Assembly (NCBI GenBank): GCA_013213875.1
Contig: JABSSV010000298.1
Coordinates: forward strand, 1-28,061
Source: Lysobacterales bacterium
GTDB taxonomy: Bacteria; Pseudomonadota; Gammaproteobacteria; Xanthomonadales; SZUA-36
Reading direction: 5' to 3'
Length of the DNA stretch: 28,061 bases
Position numbers and translations under genes: made by a program. Each line of letters starts with the position of its first letter. Position 1 is the first letter of the stretch. The notes under the pieces were generated by a model. That model had not been told where the DNA came from. It was given only the letters and a program-made list of their open reading frames with translations, and searched no databases. Of this stretch, positions 1 through 6,990 are shown piece after piece.

Positions 1-9
1 AAGATTTAC

Positions 10-32
10 GGACCCGGAAATGCTCCGGGTCC
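10..32 (-). terminator. Hairpin downstream of pckG
   Basis: A perfect 9-bp stem (GGACCCGGA / TCCGGGTCC) with a 5-base loop lies just after the pckG stop codon. On the minus strand it is followed by GTAAATCTT, which is only a weak T-rich tail. The position fits a terminator for pckG, but efficiency is uncertain without a solid U-tract. Confidence 0.55.
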
Positions 33-40
33 GCGGTCGA

Positions 41-1795
41 TCAATCGCGCGGGTGGCTTGACAAGGCCGACCGTACGCGAGCCAGTTCTTCCAGTAAGCC
101 CGCCGGTGCACGATCACCGAAGCTGAGAATGTAGCTCTCAATGTCGGCCAACTCTTGCTGCCAGGCCTCAGCATCAACTGCCGTGAGCTGCTGCATAGCG
201 CCATCGGCGAGACTCAGACCATCCGTATTGAGTTCACCCGATCGGGGCAGGCCACCAACCGGTGACGGTTCTGCCGCGAGCGTCCCGCTGCAGCGCTTCA
301 ACACCCACTCCAGCACCCGCATGTTGTCGCCGAAGCCCGGCCACAGGAAATCACCGGCATCGTCCTTGCGGAACCAGTTGACATGAAACATGGCTGGCGG
401 CTGACTGAGCTCCTGCCCCATGTTGAGCCAGTGCTGCCAGTAGTCACCGAAGTTATAGCCGCAGAAGGGCTTCATGGCCATGGGATCCCGGCGCACAACT
501 CCCACGGCGCCGGTCGCCGCTGCGGTCGTCTCAGACGCCATACCGGCACCCATCAGCACACCGTGCTCCCAGGAATCGGCCTGCAATACCAGCGGCATCA
601 GTTGGGCCCGCCGCCCACCAAAGACAACGGCGGACAGCGGCACACCACGCGGCGCTTCTGCCGCCTCGGAATAGGAAGGACACTGTTTGATAGAGGCCGT
701 GAAACGGGAGTTCGGGTGAGCCGCCGGCGCCGTAGCTGGCCCGTAGGCTTCGCCCTTCCAGTTCAGGGCCGGTGCGCCGCTGCCTTTGCCCTCCCACCAG
801 GGCTGATCGTCCGCGGTCACGCCAACGTTGGTAAAAATCGTATCCGAGTCCAGCATGGCCAGCGCGTTGGGATTCGTATTCGGACCCGTACCGGGCGCCA
901 CGCCAAACAGGCCGGCCTCGGGGTTGATCGCCCACAGGCGACCGTCCTCACCGGGACGCATCCAGCAGATATCGTCGCCGACAGTCCATACCTTCCAGCC
1001 CGGATAGCTCTCCGGCGGAATCAGCATAGCCAGGTTGGTTTTGCCGCACTGGGATGGAAATGCGCCGGCAATATAATGTACCTCGCCATCGGGGCTTTCG
1101 ATCCCGACGATCAGCATGTGCTCTGCCAACCAACCCTCGCTGCGCGCCTGGTGACTGGCGATGCGCAACGCGTGACATTTCTTGCCCAGCAGCGCGTTAC
1201 CGCCGTAGCCGGAGCCGAACGACTGAATTTGCAGTTCCTCAGGGAAATGCATAATAAAACGCTGCTCAGGGTCCAGCTCACCCACCGAATGCAAGCCACG
1301 CACGAACGTGCCCTCGCGTTCAATGCGCTCCAGCGCCGCGCTGCCCATGCGCGTCATGAGCCGCATATTGACGACGACGTAAGGACTGTCAGAGATTTCC
1401 ACACCGCAGCGCGACAGGGGGGAATCGATGGGCCCCATGCAGTAGGGAATGACGTACAGCGTGCGTCCTTCCATACAGCCATCGAACAAAGCATCCATCT
1501 TGCTGTGCGCTTCCGCCGGCGCCATCCAGTTGTTATTGGCGCCTGCGTCTTCTTCCGACTCGGTGCAGACAAAGGTCAGATGCTCCACGCGCGCCACATC
1601 GTCGGGATCGGAGCGGTGCAGGTAGCAGCCGGGATGACTGTCCTGATTGAGCTCCAGCATATCGCCGGTCTTCATCATCTCGCCCATCAGCGCATCGTAT
1701 TCCGCCTGACTGCCATCGCACCAGACCACTTCCTCAGCGCGCGTCTGAGCCGCTACCTGATCGACCCAATCCTGGAGTTCCTTAAGGCTTGTCAC
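41..1795 (-). CDS. pckG: Phosphoenolpyruvate carboxykinase (GTP)
   Basis: Cytosolic enzyme converting oxaloacetate plus GTP to phosphoenolpyruvate, GDP and CO2, the first committed step of gluconeogenesis from C4 acids. The GTP-type family is clear from the substrate loop MGPIDSPLSRCGVEISDSPY, the P-loop with catalytic cysteine FPSQCGKTNLAM (Cys about residue 250), the second kinase motif GDDICWMRPGEDG, the segment with FGGRR, and NWFRKDDAGDFLWPGFGDNMR near the C-terminus. I chose the GTG at 1795 because GAGG sits 7 bases upstream, giving 584 residues. An upstream GTG at 1840 would add 15 residues but has no ribosome binding site. Full length for the family (roughly 590-620). It is unrelated to the ATP-dependent PckA of E. 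coli. The downstream hairpin suggests a monocistronic message. Confidence 0.96.
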   Translation of the reverse strand: MTSLKELQDWVDQVAAQTRAEEVVWCDGSQAEYDALMGEMMKTGDMLELNQDSHPGCYLHRSDPDDVARVEHLTFVCTESEEDAGANNNWMAPAEAHSKMDALFDGCMEGRTLYVIPYCMGPIDSPLSRCGVEISDSPYVVVNMRLMTRMGSAALERIEREGTFVRGLHSVGELDPEQRFIMHFPEELQIQSFGSGYGGNALLGKKCHALRIASHQARSEGWLAEHMLIVGIESPDGEVHYIAGAFPSQCGKTNLAMLIPPESYPGWKVWTVGDDICWMRPGEDGRLWAINPEAGLFGVAPGTGPNTNPNALAMLDSDTIFTNVGVTADDQPWWEGKGSGAPALNWKGEAYGPATAPAAHPNSRFTASIKQCPSYSEAAEAPRGVPLSAVVFGGRRAQLMPLVLQADSWEHGVLMGAGMASETTAAATGAVGVVRRDPMAMKPFCGYNFGDYWQHWLNMGQELSQPPAMFHVNWFRKDDAGDFLWPGFGDNMRVLEWVLKRCSGTLAAEPSPVGGLPRSGELNTDGLSLADGAMQQLTAVDAEAWQQELADIESYILSFGDRAPAGLLEELARVRSALSSHPRD

Positions 1796-1841
1796 GTTGG
1801 TACCTCGTTTAACAATTGAGGGGTTTGGTTGCCACCACACC

Positions 1842-1851
1842 CGGTTAACCG
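1842..1851. promoter_or_regulatory. Palindrome upstream of pckG
   Basis: CGGTTAACCG is a perfect 10-bp palindrome about 47 bases upstream of the chosen pckG start, between the tetR terminator and pckG. Any pckG promoter has to lie in or very near this short gap, so an operator role is possible. No -10/-35 pair of good quality was found, so this is only a candidate. Confidence 0.25.
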
Positions 1852-1859
1852 TGTTTGCT

Positions 1860-1884
1860 AAAAAAAGCGCCAGCGATGGGCGCT
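1860..1884 (-). terminator. Intrinsic terminator of the tetR gene
   Basis: On the minus strand a 6-bp stem AGCGCC / GGCGCT with a 7-base loop is followed directly by seven T residues, the canonical rho-independent layout. It lies about 32 bases after the TetR stop codon and separates that gene from pckG. Confidence 0.8.
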
Positions 1885-1915
1885 GAACATTTTTCTTGCC
1901 TGTAAATTGTTCGCG

Positions 1916-2500
1916 CTACTGGCGCCCGGGAATCAGGGTCTCGATAACATGATCGAGGTAGGCTTCGAACTGGCGACTGCTCAGGCTCGGCACCTGACTC
2001 TGGCGCTGCAGTTGCAGGAAGCCAAGATACACCGAGTAAGTGAGGCGAGCGTGGTGCTCAGCCGTCTCTGAGGGCATGCCAAGCTCTTCGAAAGCCTGGG
2101 CGATATGAGCCATGCGCCGCTCCGCCACCCGGTCCAGTACCGGTTTGACCTGCGGATGATCGGCCGCAGCACAGAGCGCGCTGTAAACTTCATGCGTCAG
2201 CCCCTCACGGCTCACGCGACGGAAGAAGGAAATCAGCCGCTCACGCGGATCGCTGATGGCCCCGAGACTGGAGGCCAGATTTCGGGCATCGTGACCTTCC
2301 CAACTCTGCAGCGACTGCTCCAGCAATGATTCACGGCTGGAGAAGTGCCAGTAGAAACTTCCTTTGGTAATGCCCATGCGGCGGGCCAGGGGTTCTACCG
2401 CCAGCGCACCGATGCCCTGCTCTGCAATAACGTGCAGCGCTTCCTGTTCCCAGTCAGCAGCGGACAGCGTGCTGCGCTTGTTCGTTAACAGGTCGGACAC
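1916..2500 (-). CDS. TetR/AcrR-family transcriptional regulator
   Basis: A 194-residue protein with the TetR N-terminal DNA-binding domain. The helix-turn-helix covers about residues 31-55 and includes the signature ITKGSFYWHFSSRESLLEQ. The C-terminal two thirds is the variable ligand-binding and dimerisation part. The start is GTG at 2500 with GAGG about 8 bases upstream. The gene is divergent from fadE across a 304-bp region, and the fadE promoter carries an inverted repeat on its -10. This makes it a plausible local repressor of fadE responding to an acyl-CoA or fatty acid. That role is inferred from position only; the sequence does not identify the ligand, and I cannot equate it with PsrA or another named regulator. 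A strong terminator follows it. Confidence 0.93.
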   Translation of the reverse strand: MSDLLTNKRSTLSAADWEQEALHVIAEQGIGALAVEPLARRMGITKGSFYWHFSSRESLLEQSLQSWEGHDARNLASSLGAISDPRERLISFFRRVSREGLTHEVYSALCAAADHPQVKPVLDRVAERRMAHIAQAFEELGMPSETAEHHARLTYSVYLGFLQLQRQSQVPSLSSRQFEAYLDHVIETLIPGRQ

Positions 2501-2641
2501 GGGCTGATCCTCGGCGAAAGAGCGACATTATCAAGCATGTTGCAGCGCAATTGCCAACCCGACCGGGAATGTTCCTGGTTTTGGCCGGAGAATCACCTCG
2601 TCAGGGCGGCAGACCCGACCCTATGGCCCCTCTTGATTTGG

Positions 2642-2670
2642 TTGACAAACAGCCCCATTTTTTCCATACT
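2642..2670 (+). promoter_or_regulatory. Sigma70 promoter of fadE
   Basis: A perfect -35 TTGACA (2642-2647), a 17-base spacer and the -10 CATACT (2665-2670, four of six consensus matches) predict a start near 2677 and a leader of about 128 bases before the fadE ATG. It is the best-formed promoter in the window. Confidence 0.7.
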
Positions 2671-2681
2671 CGGGCGTATGG
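2664..2681. promoter_or_regulatory. Inverted-repeat operator candidate over the fadE -10
   Basis: CCATAC and GTATGG are perfect 6-bp inverted arms separated by 6 bases (TCGGGC). The element spans the -10 hexamer and the predicted transcription start, where bound protein would block initiation. TetR proteins bind such palindromes as dimers, and the neighbouring divergent TetR gene is the obvious candidate. The pairing of this TetR with this site is inference. Confidence 0.5.
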
Positions 2682-2693
2682 TCTTCACCATCC

Positions 2694-2712
2694 GAGGCGC
2701 AAAAAGCGCCTC
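2694..2712 (+). other. Hairpin in the fadE leader
   Basis: GAGGCGC, a loop of five A residues, then GCGCCTC: a perfect 7-bp stem within the predicted fadE 5' leader. No T-tract follows, so it is not a standard terminator. It might affect mRNA stability or be incidental. Confidence 0.35.
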
Positions 2713-2804
2713 CGCCAGCGCTCGAAGCCGGCTGTAACGCCGCTCGACACCGCTCGGCCGGCTGCGCTACGGCGATTCCCCATAGAACGACAGAGAGAAT
2801 TTTT

Positions 2805-5279
2805 ATGATCTGGTTACTGCTTTTAGCTTTGCTGACGACCGCCCTGGTCTGTGCCTTTAAGGGTATTTCCCTGCGAACTTTTACCATCAGCCTCGGCGTG
2901 GTACTGGCGGCTTTTGCGCTACTGACACCCATTTCGGGCTGGGCCATCGCTGTGACCACGCTGGTGCTGGCAGCGGTACTGGCACCGCTTAACGTGGTCA
3001 GCTGGCGCCAGCAGTTCATCTCCGCACCGTTTTTGAAGCAGTACAAAGCGATGCTCCCGACCCTGTCCAAGACCGAGGAAGATGCCATGGAAGCCGGCAC
3101 GGTGGGCTGGGAAGGGGAACTCTTTTCTGGTGATCCGGATTGGGAGGCTCTGCGCAAGCGCCCCTGGCTGACGCTCAGCAAGGAAGAGCAGGCTTTCGTT
3201 GACGGCCCGGTAGAAGAACTCTGCGGCATGCTGGACGAATGGACCATCACCCACCAGGATGCGGATTTGCCGCCGGAAGTCTGGCAGTACCTGAAGGACA
3301 ACCGCTTCTTCGGCATGATCATTCCAAAGGAATACGGCGGCCTCGGCTTCTCGGCCATGGGCCATCGGGCCGTGCTGCAGAAGGTCTCTTCCGTTGACGC
3401 GGTAGCCTGCACCACCATTGCCGTGCCCAACTCTCTGGGGCCGGGCGAACTGATCCTGCACTACGGCACCGATGAGCAGAAAAACTACTATCTGCCACGC
3501 CTTGCCAAGGGCGAGGAAATCCCCTGCTTCGCACTTACCAGCCCCACGGCCGGTTCAGACGCCACCTCCATTACGGACCATGGCATCGTTTGCGAGCGCA
3601 CCGTCAAGGGTAAAAAGGTGCTGGGCATCTCCCTGAATTTCGACAAGCGCTACATCACGCTGGCGCCTGTGGCCACCGTGATCGGCCTGGCCTTCCGCAT
3701 GTATGACCCGGACGGCCTGCTCGGCGGCGAAGAAGACCTCGGCATTACCGCTGCCCTGGTGCCGCGGGACACGAAGGGCCTCGATATCGGCAAGCGCCAT
3801 TTTGCGCTGAACGTACCATTCCACAACGGCCCCATCCGCGGCCAGGACGTGTTCATCCCCATGGATGCCATCATCGGCGGCCAGGCCATGGCTGGCAAAG
3901 GCTGGCGCATGCTGGTGGAAGCACTGTCCGTAGGCCGCGGCATCACCCTGCCCTCCTCTTCGACCGGCGGCAGCAAGGTGGGCGCGCTGGCGACCGGCGC
4001 TTACGCGCGCATTCGCAAGCAGTTCGGTATGAGCATTGGACGCTTCGAGGGCATCGAAGAGGCCATGGCGCGTATTGCCGGCAAGACCTACACCATGTCG
4101 GCCCTGTCACGCATGACCTGCTCGGCCGTGGATATGGGTGAAAAACCTGCCGTCGCATCAGGCATCGCCAAGTGCCATGCCACGGACATGGCTAGGGATG
4201 TGGTCGCTGACGTCATGGACGTGCACGGCGGCAAGGGCATTATTCTGGGCCCGCGCAACTACCTCGGACGCGCCTGGCAGGGTGCACCGATCTGGATAAC
4301 CGTGGAAGGCGCCAACATCCTGACCCGCAGCATGATGATCTTTGGTCAGGGTGCGATCCGCTGCCACCCGTACGTATTGAAAGAGATGGAAGCGGCGCGT
4401 ATCAGCGACGCGGGCGAGCGCCTCAAGCGCTTTGACCAGCTGCTGTTTGCCCATATCGGTTACACGATCCGCAATGCGGTTCGCAGCATGCTGCTGGGCC
4501 TGAGCATGGGCAAGCTGGCAACCGTGCCGGAACGCAACAACCGTCGCATGGCCGGCTACTATCGCAAAATGTCCCGCTACTCAGCGGCTCTTGCCTTCAG
4601 CGCCGACATCGCCATGCTGACGCTGGGCGGCAAGCTTAAGCAGAAAGAGCGCACCTCAGCCCGTCTCGGTGATGTGCTCAGCCAGCTGTATATGGCTTCC
4701 GCGCTCATGTATCGCTATGAGGCACTGGGTCGTCCGGTCGCCGATCAGCCGCTGCTGGCCTGGGCCTTCCATAACACCATGAACGAGGTGCAGGAAGCAC
4801 TCGGTGGCTTTGTCGATAACTTCCCGAACCGCTGGGTGGGCCGCCTGCTGTCCGTGGTCCTGTTCCCGCTGGGGCGCCGTGAACGCGCACCGGGCGATCG
4901 CCTGGGTCACAAAGTGGCCCAGCTACTGCTGTCGCCGTCTGAATCACGCAGCCGTCTCACCGATGGCGTCTTCGTGAACCCGGAAAGCGACCATCCGGTC
5001 AGCTTCATGGAAAAAGCCCTGCCACTGGTGATCGCGTCCGAACCGCTGGAACGCAAGCTCGCCAAAGCGCTCAAGGCGGGTGAAATTGAAGGCCTCAGTC
5101 CTGATGCGCAGTTGGACATGGCGGTCAGTAAAGAGATCGTCAACCAGGCGGAAGCCGAGCAGCTACGTGAAGTGCGTGCGATGGTCGCAGAGATTATTGC
5201 CGTTGACGAGTTTGAGACGGAAGCGCTGCGCCTGGGCGCCAGCCATCCGGAGCTCAACACGCAAAGTAATGCGGCCTAG
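2805..5279 (+). CDS. fadE: Acyl-CoA dehydrogenase FadE
   Basis: Flavoenzyme catalysing the first step of fatty-acid beta-oxidation, acyl-CoA to trans-2-enoyl-CoA. The 824-residue length and layout match the E. coli FadE class (about 814) rather than the short, roughly 390-residue soluble acyl-CoA dehydrogenases. Hydrophobic segments at about 1-17 and 27-65 form a membrane anchor. They are followed by the acyl-CoA dehydrogenase N-terminal domain, the middle domain with FALTSPTAGSDATS near 241-254, the flavin/C-terminal helical domain, and a long FadE-specific C-terminal region ending in an acidic tail. The ATG at 2805 is preceded by a GAGAG-type binding site. It has its own promoter and a divergent TetR neighbour, so expression probably responds to fatty-acid supply. 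It converges with sufT 37 bases downstream, and I see no convincing terminator there. Confidence 0.96.
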   Translation: MIWLLLLALLTTALVCAFKGISLRTFTISLGVVLAAFALLTPISGWAIAVTTLVLAAVLAPLNVVSWRQQFISAPFLKQYKAMLPTLSKTEEDAMEAGTVGWEGELFSGDPDWEALRKRPWLTLSKEEQAFVDGPVEELCGMLDEWTITHQDADLPPEVWQYLKDNRFFGMIIPKEYGGLGFSAMGHRAVLQKVSSVDAVACTTIAVPNSLGPGELILHYGTDEQKNYYLPRLAKGEEIPCFALTSPTAGSDATSITDHGIVCERTVKGKKVLGISLNFDKRYITLAPVATVIGLAFRMYDPDGLLGGEEDLGITAALVPRDTKGLDIGKRHFALNVPFHNGPIRGQDVFIPMDAIIGGQAMAGKGWRMLVEALSVGRGITLPSSSTGGSKVGALATGAYARIRKQFGMSIGRFEGIEEAMARIAGKTYTMSALSRMTCSAVDMGEKPAVASGIAKCHATDMARDVVADVMDVHGGKGIILGPRNYLGRAWQGAPIWITVEGANILTRSMMIFGQGAIRCHPYVLKEMEAARISDAGERLKRFDQLLFAHIGYTIRNAVRSMLLGLSMGKLATVPERNNRRMAGYYRKMSRYSAALAFSADIAMLTLGGKLKQKERTSARLGDVLSQLYMASALMYRYEALGRPVADQPLLAWAFHNTMNEVQEALGGFVDNFPNRWVGRLLSVVLFPLGRRERAPGDRLGHKVAQLLLSPSESRSRLTDGVFVNPESDHPVSFMEKALPLVIASEPLERKLAKALKAGEIEGLSPDAQLDMAVSKEIVNQAEAEQLREVRAMVAEIIAVDEFETEALRLGASHPELNTQSNAA

Positions 5280-5316
5280 GCGCCAGCCTCCGGCCTGAAA
5301 GAACGGGCGGTGCGGC

Positions 5317-5868
5317 TCAGAACATTCCTGTTTCGAGTCGCGCCGCTTCGCTCATCATCATGTGGTTCCAGGGCGGATCGAATACCAGTTCGACATCCAC
5401 CTGATTGATGGTGGGTATGAGCGTGATCTTCGCGCGCACATCCTCCACCAGTACCGGCCCCATGCCACAACCGGGTGCGGTCAGTGTCATGTCAACCTCA
5501 ACGCGACGACTGCCATCTTCAGCCGCCTCCAGGTCACAGCGATAAATCAGCCCCAGATCAACGATATTGACCGGTATCTCCGGGTCGTAGCAGGTTTTGA
5601 GCTGCTCCCAGATCAGCCGTTCAACATCCGCCTCGGTGGCATCTTCCGGTAACGAAGGCGGCTCAATAGGCTGCTTGCCAATGGCATCTGCATCCAGGCC
5701 GGCGACCCGAAAAAGGTTGCCGTCTACGAACACAGTGAAGCTGCCACCCAGCGCCTGGGTGATGTATCCGACCGTGCCTGCGGGCATGGTGACTTCGTCG
5801 CCAGAGGGAATCATGACCACATTACAATCGCGTTCAAACTGGCAGGGCTGACTGGTTTGATTAAACAT
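5317..5868 (-). CDS. sufT: Fe-S cluster assembly protein SufT (MIP18/DUF59 family)
   Basis: A 183-residue protein of the long SufT type. An N-terminal part of about 65 residues (VMIPSGDEVTMPAGTVGYITQALGG) precedes a C-terminal MIP18/DUF59 domain. The DUF59 domain shows DPEIPVNIVDLGLIY (95-109), TLTAPGCGMG with the conserved Cys134, and DPPWN (164-168). The family acts as an auxiliary factor in maturation of Fe-S proteins. The ATG at 5868 has AGGA about 7 bases upstream. No sufBCDS genes are in the window, so it stands apart from a suf operon. It lies 106 bases beyond bfr on the same strand, and a hairpin in that gap leaves co-transcription open. Family identity is firm; the target Fe-S proteins are not known from sequence. 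Confidence 0.92.
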   Translation of the reverse strand: MFNQTSQPCQFERDCNVVMIPSGDEVTMPAGTVGYITQALGGSFTVFVDGNLFRVAGLDADAIGKQPIEPPSLPEDATEADVERLIWEQLKTCYDPEIPVNIVDLGLIYRCDLEAAEDGSRRVEVDMTLTAPGCGMGPVLVEDVRAKITLIPTINQVDVELVFDPPWNHMMMSEAARLETGMF

Positions 5869-5943
5869 GTGCGGGTCCTGGAACCATGCACAGCAAGATA
5901 GGGCCGGCGCGCTAACGAATCAAGCGCTACCGGTAAGACAGGA

Positions 5944-5965
5944 TGCCGGCACGGACGCGCCGGCA
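5944..5965 (-). terminator. Hairpin after bfr
   Basis: A 7-bp stem TGCCGGC / GCCGGCA with an 8-base loop starts about ten bases after the bfr stop codon. On the minus strand the following bases are ATCCTGTCTT, so there is no proper T-run. It may weaken read-through from bfr into sufT or act only as a 3' stabiliser. Confidence 0.35.
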
Positions 5966-5974
5966 CCCCCGGGT

Positions 5975-6445
5975 TCAGGCGCTGATCTGACTCTGCAGGA
6001 AGTTCTGCAAACCTACCTGTTCTATGAGACCGAGCTGCGTTTCCAGCCAGTCTACGTGCTCTTCCTCAGAATCAAGAATGGCGTTAAACAAATCGCGGCT
6101 GACGTAGTCACGCACGCTATCGCAGTGCTCGATGGCATCCCGCAGGTCAGGAATCGCGTCGTTCTCCATGGCCAGATCGCACTCCAGCATCTCTTTCGCG
6201 TTCTCGCCGATGCGCAAACGCCCGAGATCCTGGAGATTCGGCAGACCCTCCAGGAACAAGATACGTTCGATGAGCTGGTCCGCGTGTTTCATCTCGTCAA
6301 TGGATTCATGGTACTCATGCTCACCCAGAGCGATGAGCCCCTGGTCCTTGAGCATGCGCGCATGCAGGAAATACTGATTGATGGCGGTGAGCTCATTGCG
6401 CAACACCTTGTTGAGGTATTCAATAACTTTTACGTCGCCCTTCAT
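5975..6445 (-). CDS. bfr: Bacterioferritin
   Basis: Iron-storage protein of 156 residues forming 24-subunit shells that oxidise Fe(II) at a di-iron site and bind haem between subunits. All ferroxidase ligands are in their E. coli positions: Glu18, Glu51, His54, Glu94, Glu127 and His130. The haem ligand Met52 is also present, so this is a true haem-binding bacterioferritin and not a ferritin-like paralogue lacking haem. The start is the ATG at 6445, with AAGGAG 6 bases upstream; a start at 6463 would add six residues and lose this spacing. bfd lies upstream on the same strand, and bfr has its own promoter in the gap. The bfd-bfr pairing is standard: Bfd supplies the electron that releases iron from the shell. 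Confidence 0.97.
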   Translation of the reverse strand: MKGDVKVIEYLNKVLRNELTAINQYFLHARMLKDQGLIALGEHEYHESIDEMKHADQLIERILFLEGLPNLQDLGRLRIGENAKEMLECDLAMENDAIPDLRDAIEHCDSVRDYVSRDLFNAILDSEEEHVDWLETQLGLIEQVGLQNFLQSQISA

Positions 6446-6527
6446 GAGAGGCTCCTTGGTCACTGCCGCGTGGGCTAGGCGCAGACCAACCGCGCCTTAG
6501 AATGCGTGCAGTTTAACCAAAGAAAAA

Positions 6528-6557
6528 ATTAAATGACGAAATGATAACCGTTTTCAA
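6528..6557 (-). promoter_or_regulatory. Sigma70 promoter of bfr
   Basis: On the minus strand TTGAAA (-35, 6552-6557) and TTTAAT (-10, 6528-6533) are each five of six matches to consensus and are separated by 18 bases. The predicted start near 6521 leaves a leader of about 76 bases to the bfr ATG. It allows bfr to be expressed separately from bfd. Confidence 0.6.
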
Positions 6558-6563
6558 AACGGT
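6547..6563. promoter_or_regulatory. Perfect 8-1-8 inverted repeat at the bfr -35
   Basis: ACCGTTTT-C-AAAACGGT is a perfect inverted repeat covering the -35 of the predicted bfr promoter. It does not resemble the Fur consensus. It could be an operator for an unidentified regulator, or a short hairpin that ends bfd transcription, though its T-tail is poor. Confidence 0.4.
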
Positions 6564-6602
6564 AACTTAGCGCTGATTTCCGGCCGTGACGGCGTTGAAA
6601 CC

Positions 6603-6809
6603 TCAGGCCTGGTCGGGATGCCGCGCCTGACGCACGATGCTGAGCTTGCCAGTCGCCTCATCCAGCACCTCGGCAGCCGTGACGGCGCAGCGACCGCAGT
6701 TGCTGGAGCAACCGGTCTCACGCGCCAGTTGACGCATGGTGCGCACACCACTGTTTACGGCGTTGCGGATATCGGTGTCGGTAACGGATTTACAGCTGCA
6801 GACGTACAC
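6603..6809 (-). CDS. bfd: Bacterioferritin-associated ferredoxin
   Basis: A 68-residue [2Fe-2S] protein that docks on bacterioferritin and passes electrons to its core so that stored iron is reduced and released. The four cluster ligands, Cys4, Cys6, Cys38 and Cys41 (pattern CxC...CxxC), sit exactly as in E. coli Bfd, with an extra Cys34. The start is GTG at 6809, fixed by the conserved N-terminus MYVCSCKSVTD; the upstream GAGTAAAG is only a fair binding site. The gene is preceded by a promoter overlapped by a Fur-box-like sequence, fitting derepression in iron starvation, when stored iron must be mobilised. bfr follows on the same strand. Confidence 0.95.
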   Translation of the reverse strand: MYVCSCKSVTDTDIRNAVNSGVRTMRQLARETGCSSNCGRCAVTAAEVLDEATGKLSIVRQARHPDQA

Positions 6810-6841
6810 AGAACTTTACTCAACAATCACACTCGGTGCGC

Positions 6842-6871
6842 AGTCTAAATAGTAATGAGAATGATTGTCAA
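6842..6871 (-). promoter_or_regulatory. Sigma70 promoter of bfd
   Basis: On the minus strand a perfect -35 TTGACA (6866-6871) is 18 bases from TAGACT (6842-6847), which has four of six matches to the -10 consensus. The predicted start is near 6835, about 26 bases before the GTG of bfd. Confidence 0.6.
6856..6870. promoter_or_regulatory. Fur box overlapping the bfd promoter
   Basis: TGAGAATGATTGTCA matches the 7-1-7 Fur consensus TGATAAT-G-ATTATCA with one mismatch in each arm. It covers the -35 and much of the spacer of the bfd promoter, so iron-loaded Fur would block RNA polymerase. This is the pattern known for bfd in other gammaproteobacteria. Confidence 0.75.
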
Positions 6872-6990
6872 TAACAACCTCAACGGCCTGCCGCAGAGGC
6901 CCGATGGCCGCTGCCAGACCTTAGCCGGCGAGGCCATGGAACAGCGCGCAATGAACCGGCCACCCGCCAGCGCAGGTCCAGCGCAGCGAG

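Larger units (their letters stand above)
2501..2804. other. Divergent tetR-fadE intergenic region
   Basis: 304 bases without a gene. They hold a candidate tetR promoter (TTGGCA at 2552-2557 and GATAAT at 2527-2532 on the minus strand, with a long 19-base spacer) and a small inverted repeat TTGC-AGC-GCAA at 2540-2550 between those hexamers. On the plus strand there is the fadE promoter and operator near 2642-2681 and a leader hairpin at 2694-2712. Nothing here looks like a conserved small RNA or riboswitch. Confidence 0.6.

Noticed and set aside
383..1819. Long plus-strand open frame (478 codons)
   Set aside because: It is fully antisense to pckG, whose motifs are unmistakable, and its translation is Arg/His-rich without domains. 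High GC leaves long antisense frames open.
2621..3461. Two minus-strand frames over the start of fadE and its promoter
   Set aside because: They run through the fadE promoter and coding region, with no binding site and low-complexity translation.
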